Shown here: in pieces, positions 1 to 7,906 of the stretch | Numbering within the stretch: position 1 is the stretch's first letter | How the letters are laid out: every line of letters starts with the position of its first letter | Assembly (NCBI RefSeq): GCF_002843385.1 | Contig: NZ_MVDE01000049.1 | Coordinates: 1 to 32,405, forward strand | DNA length: 32,405 bases | Reading direction: 5' to 3' | Source of the DNA: Labilibaculum manganireducens | Lineage (GTDB): Bacteria > Bacteroidota > Bacteroidia > Bacteroidales > Marinifilaceae | Notes under the pieces: generated by a model | Seen by the model: only the letters and a program-made list of their open reading frames with translations | What the model was told of the DNA's origin: nothing | Database searches by the model: none | Program-made: the position numbers and the translations under genes

Positions 1-303
1 TTTGTTGTTTTGGACAACAGGTTATGAGATCTCTCGGGATAAGATAACGTACTTTCGTCACGTCCTACTTGATTTACTCTTAGTGGTTACGGTTGACTTT
101 TGGGTTTTCCCAATCCATAGCTCGGTTACCCACACTAATAAGCCTTATATCAAGTTTCTGTTCGTTAGAACGATGACTTTGCTGATGGCTTCCTTCAGAT
201 TTGGGGTCGCCCCCAACACCCTTGCCAATTGCTAGTTCTTCCTGTCAACTCGGCGAACTCAAGAACGTTTCATCTTGATAGCACGTTACCATGCCCGACA
301 TAC
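1..303 (-). mobile_element. Group IIC intron, 5' part (domain I and start of domain II), cut by the window edge
   Basis: Read on the minus strand, this segment starts with GTATGTCGGGCATGG at 303-289, close to the GUGYG intron start. It continues with the conserved domain I blocks of bacterial group IIC ribozymes: GGCAAGGGTGT, AATCTGAAGGAAGC with GGCAAA-like text after it, GAACAGAAACTTGATATAAGGCT, AGAGTAAAT, and TTATCCCGAGAGATCT near the end of domain I. The order and spacing match the Oceanobacillus iheyensis IIC intron as I remember it. Domains II-VI, and any reverse transcriptase/maturase in domain IV, would lie to the left of the window. The 5' boundary at 303 is inferred from homology and from the hairpin next to it. 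There is no credible protein in this stretch. Confidence 0.88.
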
Positions 304-309
304 TAAGAA

Positions 310-340
310 GAGCAAACCTGGGCGGGTTTGCTCTTTTTTT
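310..340 (+). terminator. Rho-independent terminator hairpin adjoining the group IIC intron
   Basis: The arms GAGCAAACC (310-318) and GGTTTGCTC (325-333) pair perfectly around a 6-base loop, followed by seven T (334-340) on the plus strand. It would end a plus-strand transcript coming from left of the window. On the minus strand the same hairpin is followed by TTCTTA and then the intron start. That is the target layout of group IIC introns, which insert just downstream of terminator stems. Confidence 0.85.
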
Positions 341-354
341 GCTTGCTGTTGAAT

Positions 355-436
355 ACCCCTAAATCCCCTACAGGGGACTTGTCTGTACGAATTTGAATCA
401 ATAGTAGCTTCCCTTAAGCCCCTTTAGGGGTTTGGG
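355..436. repeat. REP-like CCCC/GGGG palindromes
   Basis: Two short palindromes lie in non-coding DNA: TCCCCTACAGGGGA at about 363-376, and CCCCTTTAGGGG at about 419-430 followed by TTTGGGGT. Such G/C-run hairpins are common intergenic elements in Bacteroidota. No transposase of the RAYT type is visible in the window. Confidence 0.5.
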
Positions 437-473
437 GTAATACAAGAATGGCAAATTTGCATTCGCCAAGAAA

Positions 474-527
474 AACACCCCTCTGCCTGCCGGCATCTCC
501 CCTTAAAAAAGGAGAATTTCGGAAAGA
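474..527 (+). repeat. Dispersed repeat, copy 1 (second copy at 2306-2357)
   Basis: The text from AACACCCCTCTGCCTGCC to TTTCGGAAAG matches 2306-2357 with only scattered substitutions: the second copy reads AACACGCCTTTGCCTGCC to CTCCGGAAG. Both copies are intergenic and contain a run of A. The relation is visible by eye. The origin of the element is unknown. Confidence 0.55.
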
Positions 528-1011
528 AAGCACTAGACTCTTTTTTACTTGATACTTAGGACTTGATACTTGATTTATGAATCGCATTGCATTTTCGTCG
601 CATGTGGAAACGCCTCCTTTATTCAAATTTTTACCTGCGACGAGTCCACTATTCGTCAAAATACCTGGGGTGGAAATCGCTTCGCTCATTTACCCCAGGC
701 TATTATATTCGAGCCCTTCAGGCTCAGTATTCACAAACAAAATACAAAGTTCGGAAAGAAAGCATTGGACTCTTTTTTTACTTGATACTTAGGACTTGAT
801 ACTGTATTTATGAATCGCATTGCATTTTCGTCGCATGTGGGAACGCCTCCTTTATTCAAATTTTTACCTGCGACGAGTCCACTATACATCAAAATACCTG
901 GGGTGGAAATCGCTTCGCTCATTTACCCCAGGCTATTATATTCGAGCCCTTCAGGCTCAGTATTCACAAACAAAATACAAAGTCCGGAAAGAAAGCATTA
1001 GACTCTTTTTT
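518..1011 (+). repeat. Tandem direct repeat of 232-233 bp: two full copies and a partial third
   Basis: Copy 1 (518-749) and copy 2 (750-982) are nearly identical, and a third copy starts at 983 and stops after about 28 bp. Each full unit contains several palindromes. CGTCGCA and TGCGACG are at 596-602 and 636-642. A long hairpin has CCTGGGGT at 664-671 and ACCCCAGG at 692-699 around an inner AAATCGC-TTC-GCTCATTT stem. GAGCC-CTTCA-GGCTC follows. The palindromes point to a structured REP/BIME-like element. Open frames across the units are all below 105 codons, overlap each other in several frames, and look like chance readings. No gene is supported in 341-1113. Confidence 0.8.
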
Positions 1012-1081
1012 TTACTTGATACTTGTTACTTGTTACTTGATACTTGTTACTTGTTACTTGATACTAGTTACTTGATACTTG
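1012..1081 (+). repeat. Heptamer minisatellite, ten units of (T/A)TACTTG
   Basis: Ten consecutive 7-bp units run without a gap. They are TTACTTG or ATACTTG, with one variant ATACTAG, giving a higher-order period near 21 bp. The same heptamers occur in shorter runs at the start of the upstream 232-bp units (about 546-572 and 779-803). The array sits just downstream of the stop codon of the minus-strand hydrolase, so it is outside any coding region. Confidence 0.85.
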
Positions 1082-1113
1082 CTTCTGAACAAACACCACT
1101 CTGCCAGCCTGTT

Positions 1114-1899
1114 TTATTTCAGTTGATTTAAGAAACCGGTTATGGCCACCCAATACTCTTCTCCGCCTTGCTGATTTTTCCACAAAGCACGGGAACCATG
1201 GTGTCCGGCTCCTTCGGGAACAAACTGAACCTGTTTTTCGAGTAATTTATGCTTTGCGAGCAAATCGGTCACTCTTTTTGCCTCGCTGTTCGAACTGGTT
1301 AGAAACATGGGCTTGTTAAAATCTTCCAATACATCGGCTAATGAGCCTTTGGTTTCGGCCAGATAATCACCCGGACTAAAAGAGATAACCGCGCTTACAT
1401 CCTCTCGTTTGGCTGCGATATACAATGCCAGTGTTGAGGAATAGGAAGATCCCCACAAGATTACTTTCGAGCTGTATTCCTGAGTCAAATAATCGATGGC
1501 TGCTGTAATGTCTGCTTCAGCATCCAGATAATCGACTCCTTTTGCCGCTTTAAGAGCTCTTAAATAGGTTTCGTTCTGAGTATTGCCAATGGGGCCGCCC
1601 GAACGTTGATCAATTGCCAGACAGTTAAAACCCATCTCGTTTAATCGTTCGGCAATACCGGCATATTCAAATTTGTTGAACCGGGCCTGATGGCAAAGTA
1701 GAATATACGGAGATGTTTCATCGATCTGATACAAGTGAGCGCTAATTATCAATGAATCCAAAGATTCAAACTCAACCAATTCAGGGTATCCGGCTTGTTC
1801 CTGTATTTCGGAAACGGGTGTTTCGGCTTTTTTAGAAGCCGGATTGCACGATGCCAATACCAAGCTTAAAGCGAAAAGTAGTAAAAGAATATTTTTCAT
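1114..1899 (-). CDS. Lipoprotein alpha/beta hydrolase (dienelactone hydrolase-like)
   Basis: This encodes 261 residues when started at the ATG at 1899. That start gives a typical lipoprotein signal, MKNILLLLFALSLVLASC, with the lipobox cysteine at residue 18. A longer frame to 1983 exists but would overlap the zinc-ribbon gene and bury the signal peptide. The mature part has an alpha/beta hydrolase look: a nucleophile elbow GSSYS, an early HQARFNKFEYAGIAERL segment where this family has its oxyanion-hole strand, AIDQRSGG, and a late GAGHHGS histidine. The usual acid residue after strand 7 is not obvious: MFLTSSNSEAKR stands where a G-x-x-D motif is expected. Substrate unknown; probably a periplasm-facing or surface lipoprotein esterase. 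Confidence 0.8.
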   Translation of the reverse strand: MKNILLLLFALSLVLASCNPASKKAETPVSEIQEQAGYPELVEFESLDSLIISAHLYQIDETSPYILLCHQARFNKFEYAGIAERLNEMGFNCLAIDQRSGGPIGNTQNETYLRALKAAKGVDYLDAEADITAAIDYLTQEYSSKVILWGSSYSSTLALYIAAKREDVSAVISFSPGDYLAETKGSLADVLEDFNKPMFLTSSNSEAKRVTDLLAKHKLLEKQVQFVPEGAGHHGSRALWKNQQGGEEYWVAITGFLNQLK

Positions 1900-1961
1900 C
1901 AATTTTAAGTTTAGTGTTTTTACTAACAGATGATTAAATGTAGGAATACCCTGCTTGAAAA

Positions 1962-2204
1962 TCAATGGGCATTCTTTTTCCAATTGTACTCGTCTTCGTT
2001 CAATTGATTTCCGTTTTTACAAATCGGACAGTAGTGAATGTATCGGGTTTTTATTGGGAATACGGATATAAAGAACAAACTGGCATAAGTGGCGTTCTTT
2101 TCCAATATCCATTTTGTGGTGTTGTTACAATGGTAACAATGCTCCTGATTATAGCATTGCTGCTGTTTTACTATTTTATCGTTGGCTCCGAAAATGAAGA
2201 TCAT
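1962..2204 (-). CDS. Small zinc-ribbon protein
   Basis: This encodes 80 residues. It begins MIFIFGAN and carries two cysteine pairs, CYHC near residues 23-26 and CPIC near 59-62, joined by a hydrophobic stretch containing FFISVFPIKTRY. Small bacterial zinc-ribbon proteins share this plan: an N-terminal I-F-G strand, CxxC, an aromatic IP/FP-rich middle and a second CxxC. It lies just upstream of the hydrolase on the same strand and could be co-transcribed with it. No enzymatic role can be assigned; metal binding is inferred from the cysteine spacing. An overlapping plus-strand frame at 1965-2234 has no recognisable features. Confidence 0.65.
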   Translation of the reverse strand: MIFIFGANDKIVKQQQCYNQEHCYHCNNTTKWILEKNATYASLFFISVFPIKTRYIHYCPICKNGNQLNEDEYNWKKNAH

Positions 2205-2305
2205 ATTTTTGTTTTTTTATTTAGAGCCCTTTAAGTGTTTGAGATAATTGTCACAAGATAATATTTGATGCAAACAATACAGCAAGTCTGCAAAATAATA
2301 TTTAG

Positions 2306-2357
2306 AACACGCCTTTGCCTGCCAGGTATCTCTGCAAAAAAGGGAGAACTCCGGAAG
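2306..2357 (+). repeat. Dispersed repeat, copy 2
   Basis: This is a diverged copy of 474-527, sharing TGCCTGCC, a run of A followed by GGAGAA, and CCGGAAG. It lies in the 252-bp non-coding gap between the zinc-ribbon gene and the YihY-family gene. Confidence 0.55.
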
Positions 2358-2386
2358 CGGGACATTTCATCGGATTCTTGTAAAAC

Positions 2387-2425
2387 CTCACCCCAGCCCT
2401 CTCCTGCAAGGAGAGGGAGAAAAAA
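2387..2425 (+). repeat. REP-like hairpin CCCTCTCCT-GCA-AGGAGAGGG
   Basis: Perfect 9-bp arms at 2397-2405 and 2409-2417 follow CCTCACCCCAG. The motif resembles a dispersed element found between genes in many bacteria. The T-run needed for termination lies on the wrong side for both strands, so it is called a repeat and not a terminator. Confidence 0.55.
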
Positions 2426-2456
2426 AGCAAATAGCCACTCTGGTATTCTTTGGGTA

Positions 2457-3818
2457 CTATGCGGTAAACTCCTTGTCCAAATCAATATCCTTCAACAGTG
2501 TCTCTTGCTGACTCGACGAAACTGAATTCCGGTAGTCCTGCAAAATAGATTTTAGTTCGATATATGTCTCGGTCTCCAAAACAGGAATCTTATCGGATCC
2601 TGTACTCTCCAAAATATCAATCACTTTGTTTACCGACATGGTATTGATATCAAAAGCCGGATGGTATGCAATTTGTTTGTCTGTATCCGTTACTAATTCT
2701 GCTACCAATCTGGCATTTATCAAATCAAAAAGAATTTCCCGTACCAAACGGATAGGCATCTGTAATCGATGAGAAATATCCTGAGAAAGCATTGGCACCT
2801 GATCTTTTTTAAAATTATGGATAATTAAATGCAGAACATATATGCTTAACAAGCGTTTGTAGTCGTATGCTATTTTGGAGGTTTCTGTTTCGTACTCGTA
2901 ATTTTCAACATTTTGCTCGGCAAACGAAATTTCTGCGCCCAGCAAAACTACCAACCAACTCATCTGCAACCACATTAAAAACAGCGGCAAGGCGGCAAAA
3001 CTACCGTAAACAGCATTATAGGTTGTAACCATCCCCTGAAACTCGATGTATAAAACCTGAAATATTTGATAAATTGTACCGGCAATAACTCCCGCCAGCA
3101 AACCCGATTTAAATTTCACATGCGTATTCGGCATAAAAGTGTACAGCATGGTAAATAAAGTCCAAACCAAAAAATAAGGAGTTAAATTAATCAGAAAGCT
3201 GAGATACGGCCCAACTGCCTCCATTAACGTATTGCCTTGGGTTACCTGTTTAATCATGGTTTTTAAGAAAACTGTTGCACCGCTGGAACCAATCAGTAAA
3301 ATGGGTGCAAAAATCATGATCGCAGTGTAATCACTGAATCTGCGCCCCCAGGTTCTCCCTTTCTTTATTCGCCAAACGTCGTTAAATGATTCCTCGATAT
3401 TGGTTAAAACCTTTAATACCGACCAAAACAGGATAACAAATCCCAATCCCGCTACCAATGATCCTTTTGTATTGATCAGCATCTTGTTCGCGAACTCAAT
3501 CAGCCAGTTCAAAACTTCTTCCTGACCTGAAAGATTGGCGATAAGCTCCTTCTCTAACTTTTCTTCCAAATCGAATCCTTTGGCAATTCCAAAACCCATA
3601 GCCAAGACAGGCACCACCGATAAAATGGAGTAAAAAGTTAAGGCAGATGCCCTCAATTGACATTTGTCTTCGTAAAAGCCTTTAATAGCCAAAAGGTAAA
3701 TCCGTAATTGCCGAATTAAAAAATAACGGGGACCGGACAATTCTTTTAAGCGCATGTTCCATACTCCACGACTCAAAAAATTCATTACGATATCGAAATA
3801 ATTACGAAGACTCTTCAT
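2457..3818 (-). CDS. YihY/BrkB (UPF0761) family inner membrane protein
   Basis: This encodes 453 residues. After a basic N-terminal region, residues 50-300 contain about six hydrophobic segments and the family signature LRASALTFYSILSVVPVLA. Further family features are SFNDVWRIKKGRTWGRRF and the late NAVYGSFAALPLFLMWLQMSWLVVLLGAE block (about residues 267-295). Homologues were once called RNase BN, which is not their function; the true role of the family is unclear. The last ~140 residues are soluble and look like a winged-helix-type domain (MLSQDISHRLQMPIRLVREI, then LVAELVTDTDKQIAYHP). That extension is common in the longer members. It stands alone, divergent from the response regulator at 4002. 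Confidence 0.88.
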   Translation of the reverse strand: MKSLRNYFDIVMNFLSRGVWNMRLKELSGPRYFLIRQLRIYLLAIKGFYEDKCQLRASALTFYSILSVVPVLAMGFGIAKGFDLEEKLEKELIANLSGQEEVLNWLIEFANKMLINTKGSLVAGLGFVILFWSVLKVLTNIEESFNDVWRIKKGRTWGRRFSDYTAIMIFAPILLIGSSGATVFLKTMIKQVTQGNTLMEAVGPYLSFLINLTPYFLVWTLFTMLYTFMPNTHVKFKSGLLAGVIAGTIYQIFQVLYIEFQGMVTTYNAVYGSFAALPLFLMWLQMSWLVVLLGAEISFAEQNVENYEYETETSKIAYDYKRLLSIYVLHLIIHNFKKDQVPMLSQDISHRLQMPIRLVREILFDLINARLVAELVTDTDKQIAYHPAFDINTMSVNKVIDILESTGSDKIPVLETETYIELKSILQDYRNSVSSSQQETLLKDIDLDKEFTA

Positions 3819-3959
3819 TTTTTGTTTTTTAGCAGCTGATTTATGAGTTCGAATTTACATAAAAGGCAAAGATTTACCAATAATTTCAAAATCCTGCCAT
3901 TTGATTGATTCAAAAAAACAAAAAATCTTTTTCTATTAAGAAATCTTCTTCCCTTTTTT

Positions 3960-3967
3960 TAAGTTTG
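3960..3967 (+). promoter_or_regulatory. Candidate -7 element TAAGTTTG for the two-component system
   Basis: TAAGTTTG fits the Bacteroidota TAnnTTTG consensus and lies 34 bases before the response regulator start. No convincing -33 TTTG is present at the usual distance, so the call rests on the -7 box and position alone. Confidence 0.4.
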
Positions 3968-4001
3968 TAAAAACTAAGTTTACTTCTTATCTCTCATCAT
4001 C

Positions 4002-4685
4002 ATGAAAAAAGAAATTCTAATTATTGAAGATGACCTTTCGCTGCAAAAGATCTTAGCTGATTATCTTTCAAGTTGTGGATTTCAATGTACTTGTGCGGAG
4101 CTGATTAAGGACGGCAAATCTCTTTTCGATAAAAAATTTTTCCACATTGTACTTCTTGATTTGGGACTTCCAGATGGTGAAGGATTGGATTGCATCTCTT
4201 TTATCAAATCAATTTGGTCCGATACGGGTGTGATTATCATTTCGGCCCGCGATAAGCTGGAGGACCGGGTTGATGGTCTAAATTTAGGTGCTGATGATTA
4301 TTTAGTAAAACCATTTCATCTTTCCGAACTCAATGCTCGAATCAATGCACTTGTGCGGAGAAACTTTCAAGCAGAAAATCAGGTATTAAGCTTTGGCGAA
4401 TTGGAAATTGATACCCGTTCCCATCAAGTGAGAATCAGGAACGAACAAGTAGATTTTAGCCGAAAAGAATTTGATTTACTGCTGTATTTTATCGAAAATA
4501 AAAATAGAGTTCTTACTAAAGAGAGTTTATTTGAACATGTGTGGGGCGAAAATCCGATTTTTATGGATAACTCCGATTTTATTTACACACACATCAACCG
4601 GCTCCGAAAAAAAATCAAAAATCATACCGGAGAAAATTACATCAAAACTGTTCATGGGTTTGGCTATAAATTAGATAATCCTTAA
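4002..4685 (+). CDS. OmpR/PhoB-family response regulator
   Basis: This encodes 227 residues. The receiver domain (about 1-120) has the acidic pair at E9-D10-D11, the phospho-acceptor D53 in VLLDLGLP, the switch serine S81 in IIISARD and K103 in DDYLVKPF. The C-terminal winged helix (about 130-225) shows FSRKEFDLLLYF, a region around VWGE, and the closing IKTVHGFGYKL. It is therefore a DNA-binding regulator phosphorylated by the histidine kinase, whose gene starts 3 bases after the stop codon. The layout resembles PmrAB/BasRS or QseBC. Because envelope-modifying genes follow on the same strand, control of that locus is a reasonable inference. Confidence 0.93.
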   Translation: MKKEILIIEDDLSLQKILADYLSSCGFQCTCAELIKDGKSLFDKKFFHIVLLDLGLPDGEGLDCISFIKSIWSDTGVIIISARDKLEDRVDGLNLGADDYLVKPFHLSELNARINALVRRNFQAENQVLSFGELEIDTRSHQVRIRNEQVDFSRKEFDLLLYFIENKNRVLTKESLFEHVWGENPIFMDNSDFIYTHINRLRKKIKNHTGENYIKTVHGFGYKLDNP

Positions 4686-4688
4686 AAA

Positions 4689-5945
4689 ATGAAACTATTA
4701 ACTAAGATTAACAGATCCTATTTCAAATATGGTATTCTGGTATTTCTAATAGCTGATGTGGTAATTATTGCCATGAGCAATTACTTTTTAAAAGAAGAAA
4801 TTGACCAGCAATTAAGGCTTGAAGCTAAAGAAATTTTTGAGGTACTTAAAGAAAAAGCAGAATTTCAGAGCATTTACCCTACCGACATAATTACTCCCAT
4901 TTCTTCCTCAGAAATTAAAACGAATACTGAGAAGGACACATTGATTTTGGACTTGTACCAGAATAAACTAACTCCCTACAGGGAATTCACAACCTATCAA
5001 TCAATTAGTAACAAACATTATCGAATTACAACACGGCAAATGCTGATGGAATTCGATGATATTCTCACAATTTTCACTTCTCTGATATCCAGTGTACTAT
5101 TATTGATTTTTATCGGCTTACTGCTATTTACACGTCGGTTAAATACCTCGCTGTGGAAAACTTTTAATGACAATATTGAGAAAATAAAATCTTATTCTTT
5201 TACTCCTCCATCAAAATTGGAATTGACAGCTACCGGAATTAATGAGTTTGATGATTTAAACCAGGTGCTTTCCATGATGTCGGGTCGTTTGGAAAAGGAT
5301 TACACAGCAACTAAGGAATTCTCTGCCAATGCTGCCCACGAACTTCAAACTCCTCTTGCTGCTATCCGAAATAAATGTGAAAACTTATTCTCCGACTCCA
5401 ATTTAGATGAAAAAACAATCGACACAATACGGGAAATATATCTTTCTGCAGATAAACTTTCAGGCATTTCGAAAGCACTGCTCTTGCTTGCAAAAATTGA
5501 CCACGAACAATTCAATGAGAGAGATCATGTCTCACTGAATCAAATTTTCAACTATTGGATCAATTCATTTCAGGATGTAATACAAGATAGAAACCTACTG
5601 GTTTCTCTTTCTGCTGCAGACAACTGCCAATTGTTAATGGACAAAAGATTAGCCAACTTATTGATTCAGAATGTTCTTGTAAATGCCATAAAACACAGTA
5701 AGAATGGTGAAGAAATATCGATTTATCTGGCAAAAGATTATTTTACAATTGCCAATTCGGGTGAACAAGCCATTAACCAACCCGAAATGATCTTTAATCG
5801 GTTTTATACGGAAAGCCAAAATGTTGGATCAACAGGAATTGGTTTGGCTATTGTAAAAAAAATAGCAGACCATTATAAAATTGATATCGATTATTCATTT
5901 AAGGATTTTAAACACTTATTTACATTCAAATTACAGAATTGTTAG
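4689..5945 (+). CDS. Membrane sensor histidine kinase
   Basis: This encodes 418 residues. Transmembrane segments at about 14-30 and 125-148 flank a roughly 95-residue periplasmic loop. The dimerisation and phosphotransfer motif EFSANAAHELQTPLAAIR places the phospho-accepting histidine at H217. The catalytic domain follows, with an N-box in LLIQNVLVNAIKHSKNG and a G-box GSTGIGLAIVKKI. Its D/G1 region reads FTIANSGEQ and so lacks the usual DxGxG, a known variation in short HATPase domains of this sub-group. It is the partner of the regulator just upstream. The input signal is unknown; in PmrB/QseC-like kinases, cationic peptides or metals act through the periplasmic loop. Confidence 0.93.
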   Translation: MKLLTKINRSYFKYGILVFLIADVVIIAMSNYFLKEEIDQQLRLEAKEIFEVLKEKAEFQSIYPTDIITPISSSEIKTNTEKDTLILDLYQNKLTPYREFTTYQSISNKHYRITTRQMLMEFDDILTIFTSLISSVLLLIFIGLLLFTRRLNTSLWKTFNDNIEKIKSYSFTPPSKLELTATGINEFDDLNQVLSMMSGRLEKDYTATKEFSANAAHELQTPLAAIRNKCENLFSDSNLDEKTIDTIREIYLSADKLSGISKALLLLAKIDHEQFNERDHVSLNQIFNYWINSFQDVIQDRNLLVSLSAADNCQLLMDKRLANLLIQNVLVNAIKHSKNGEEISIYLAKDYFTIANSGEQAINQPEMIFNRFYTESQNVGSTGIGLAIVKKIADHYKIDIDYSFKDFKHLFTFKLQNC

Positions 5946-5995
5946 TTTTTTGTTAGAATCAGGTTGTTTTTTTGGCTCGTATTAATTTATAAAAT

Positions 5996-7906
5996 ATGAA
6001 GTTCAAAAATATCCTGCGCAGTCGGTTTGGTGGTCTTATTTTGTTTGGTTTTATTTTCCTTGCAATCTCATTCCTGATCCGCACCATTCTATTAATTACT
6101 GATTTGCAAAATGTTGATCTTAGCTTTATTCGGTTTATCCAAATTTACAGCATAGGCATATTTTACGATCTGGTAACCATTTCCTACTTTATCATTCCTT
6201 TTACAATCTATCTGCTGTTTGTTCCTGATAAAATATTTAACTCCAAAATCCATCGCTGGATTTCTTATGTGTTTTTTATTGTAACAATTGGAATTCTAGT
6301 TTTTTCGGGAATTGGCGAATGGTTTTTTTGGGAAGAGTTTAGTGTGCGATACAACTTTATAGCTGTTGACTATCTGGTTTACACTCACGAAGTTATTTCC
6401 AATATTCGGGAGTCTTACCCAATGCCTGCTATCCTATTAGGTATGTTATTGGTTTCAGGAGGAATCTTTGCTTTGGTTAAAAAGAATTTCGACCATAGTA
6501 TCCATTCAGAATCCCGATTTGTTAAGCGTCTTACCACCTGTGTTATTTTGTGGATGTTCCCTCTTGCTGCATTTTACACAATCAATAAAAGTTCAGCAGA
6601 AATAACTAAAAACACATACTCCAATGAGCTGGCTCACAACGGAATTTATCAGATTTTCGCAGCCTTTCGAAACAATGAGCTTAACTACAATTCCTTTTAT
6701 CAATCAATCGATGATAAAGAGGCTTTTACAAACCTTCGAAAGTTGATAAAAACATCAAACAGTGAATTTACAAGTGAGGATGTTTTCGATGTCAGCCGAA
6801 AAATTACTTATCCGGGCGACGATAAAAAATACAATGTAATGCTGATCACTGTTGAGAGTCTGAGCGGGTCATTTTTTACTCGTTTTGGCGGAAAAGACAA
6901 TATTACTCCCAACATGGATACGATTGTTCAGCAATCGCTTTTTTTCACCAATTTCTATGCTACTGGTACCCGTACAGTTCGTGGAATGGAAGCACTAACT
7001 CTCTCCTTGCCGCCAACTCCTGGATTTTCGATCGTTAAACGACCAAAAAACGAAGGTTTGTTTACCCTTGGAAATATATTGACCTCAAAAGGTTATAATT
7101 CAAGCTTTATTTATGCCGGAAACGGTTATTTTGATAACATGAACTACTTCTTTGGAAACAACGGATACAATGTGGTTGATCGAAAAGATTTTCCGGACAG
7201 TGAAATTACATTTGAAAATGCCTGGGGTGTCTGCGACGAAGATCTGTTTGCGAAAGCATGTCAGGTGGCCGACAGCAGTTATAAAGAGGGAAAACCTTTT
7301 CATAATTTTATCATGACAACATCCAATCATCGTCCTTATACTTATCCTGATTCAAAAATTGATATTCCATCGCACACTGGAAGAAACGGTGCTGTTAAGT
7401 ATACTGATTATGCCATTGCTAAATTTCTTCGTGAAGCAAAAGATCACGAATGGTTCAAGAATACTATTTTTGTAATTGTTGCAGATCATTGTGCTTCCAG
7501 TGCAGGAAAAACATCTCTTCCGGTAAATAAATACCACATTCCGCTTATTATTTATGCTCCGAATATTATTCAGCCATCCGAAAACAATACAATGGCCTCT
7601 CAAATTGATTTTGCTCCGACTATTCTGGGTCTTTTAAATATGGATTACACATCCAAATTTTTTGGTAAAGACATTTTGCTCGAGAAACCAAACCGTGCAT
7701 TAATTGGCACATATCAAAAAATTGGCTTGTTGCAAAACGATCAGCTGATTGTTCAATTGCCTGTAAAACGAACCGAATCTTTTAAAATATCCGGAGAAGA
7801 ACAGGATGCAGAACAAATAAATCCGGCCGAATTAAAAAATGCAATTACTTACTATCAAACAGCCAGTTATCTTTTTCACAATAAAAAATATTCTTTTAAA
7901 GACTAA
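5996..7906 (+). CDS. LTA synthase / phosphoethanolamine transferase-like membrane enzyme
   Basis: This encodes 636 residues. The N-terminal part (about 1-200) has five hydrophobic helices. The C-terminal domain (about 275-620) belongs to the alkaline-phosphatase/sulfatase superfamily. Visible active-site parts are E287 in ITVESLSG, a threonine in ATGTRTVRGMEA (probably T327, corresponding to the nucleophile of LtaS), H445 in TTSNHRPY, D497-H498 in VADHCASS and H514 in KYHIPLI. Family members move phosphoglycerol or phosphoethanolamine from a phospholipid onto a glycolipid or glycan on the outer face of the inner membrane. It starts 50 bases after the kinase gene and precedes Arn-like genes. 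This favours a lipid A or envelope headgroup transferase over a true teichoic acid synthase, but the substrate is not shown. Confidence 0.85.
   Translation: MKFKNILRSRFGGLILFGFIFLAISFLIRTILLITDLQNVDLSFIRFIQIYSIGIFYDLVTISYFIIPFTIYLLFVPDKIFNSKIHRWISYVFFIVTIGILVFSGIGEWFFWEEFSVRYNFIAVDYLVYTHEVISNIRESYPMPAILLGMLLVSGGIFALVKKNFDHSIHSESRFVKRLTTCVILWMFPLAAFYTINKSSAEITKNTYSNELAHNGIYQIFAAFRNNELNYNSFYQSIDDKEAFTNLRKLIKTSNSEFTSEDVFDVSRKITYPGDDKKYNVMLITVESLSGSFFTRFGGKDNITPNMDTIVQQSLFFTNFYATGTRTVRGMEALTLSLPPTPGFSIVKRPKNEGLFTLGNILTSKGYNSSFIYAGNGYFDNMNYFFGNNGYNVVDRKDFPDSEITFENAWGVCDEDLFAKACQVADSSYKEGKPFHNFIMTTSNHRPYTYPDSKIDIPSHTGRNGAVKYTDYAIAKFLREAKDHEWFKNTIFVIVADHCASSAGKTSLPVNKYHIPLIIYAPNIIQPSENNTMASQIDFAPTILGLLNMDYTSKFFGKDILLEKPNRALIGTYQKIGLLQNDQLIVQLPVKRTESFKISGEEQDAEQINPAELKNAITYYQTASYLFHNKKYSFKD

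Noticed and set aside
2-235. 77-codon plus-strand frame at the left edge
   Set aside because: It is antisense to conserved group IIC intron domain I sequence; such readings are frequent artefacts over ribozymes.
518-1081. CRISPR array
   Set aside because: The units are either 232 bp without spacers or 7 bp head to tail; there is no alternation of repeat and unique spacer, and no cas gene.
570-1131. Several overlapping 60-100-codon frames in the tandem repeats
   Set aside because: They occur in multiple frames of the same repeated DNA, contain the palindromes, and lack any protein features.
1900-1983. Upstream start for the hydrolase adding 28 residues
   Set aside because: It would overlap the zinc-ribbon gene and place the lipoprotein signal inside the protein; the ATG at 1899 gives a clean signal peptide.
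2387-2425. Terminator for the YihY-family gene
   Set aside because: The hairpin is perfect, but on the minus strand the T-run lies before the stem, not after it.
2457-3818. Ribonuclease BN
   Set aside because: The old name for YihY/BrkB proteins is a misassignment; the sequence is a membrane protein without nuclease motifs.
5996-7906. True lipoteichoic acid synthase
   Set aside because: The fold and active site match, but the genome type is Gram-negative and the neighbours are lipid A-type genes; the family name is kept only as a similarity.
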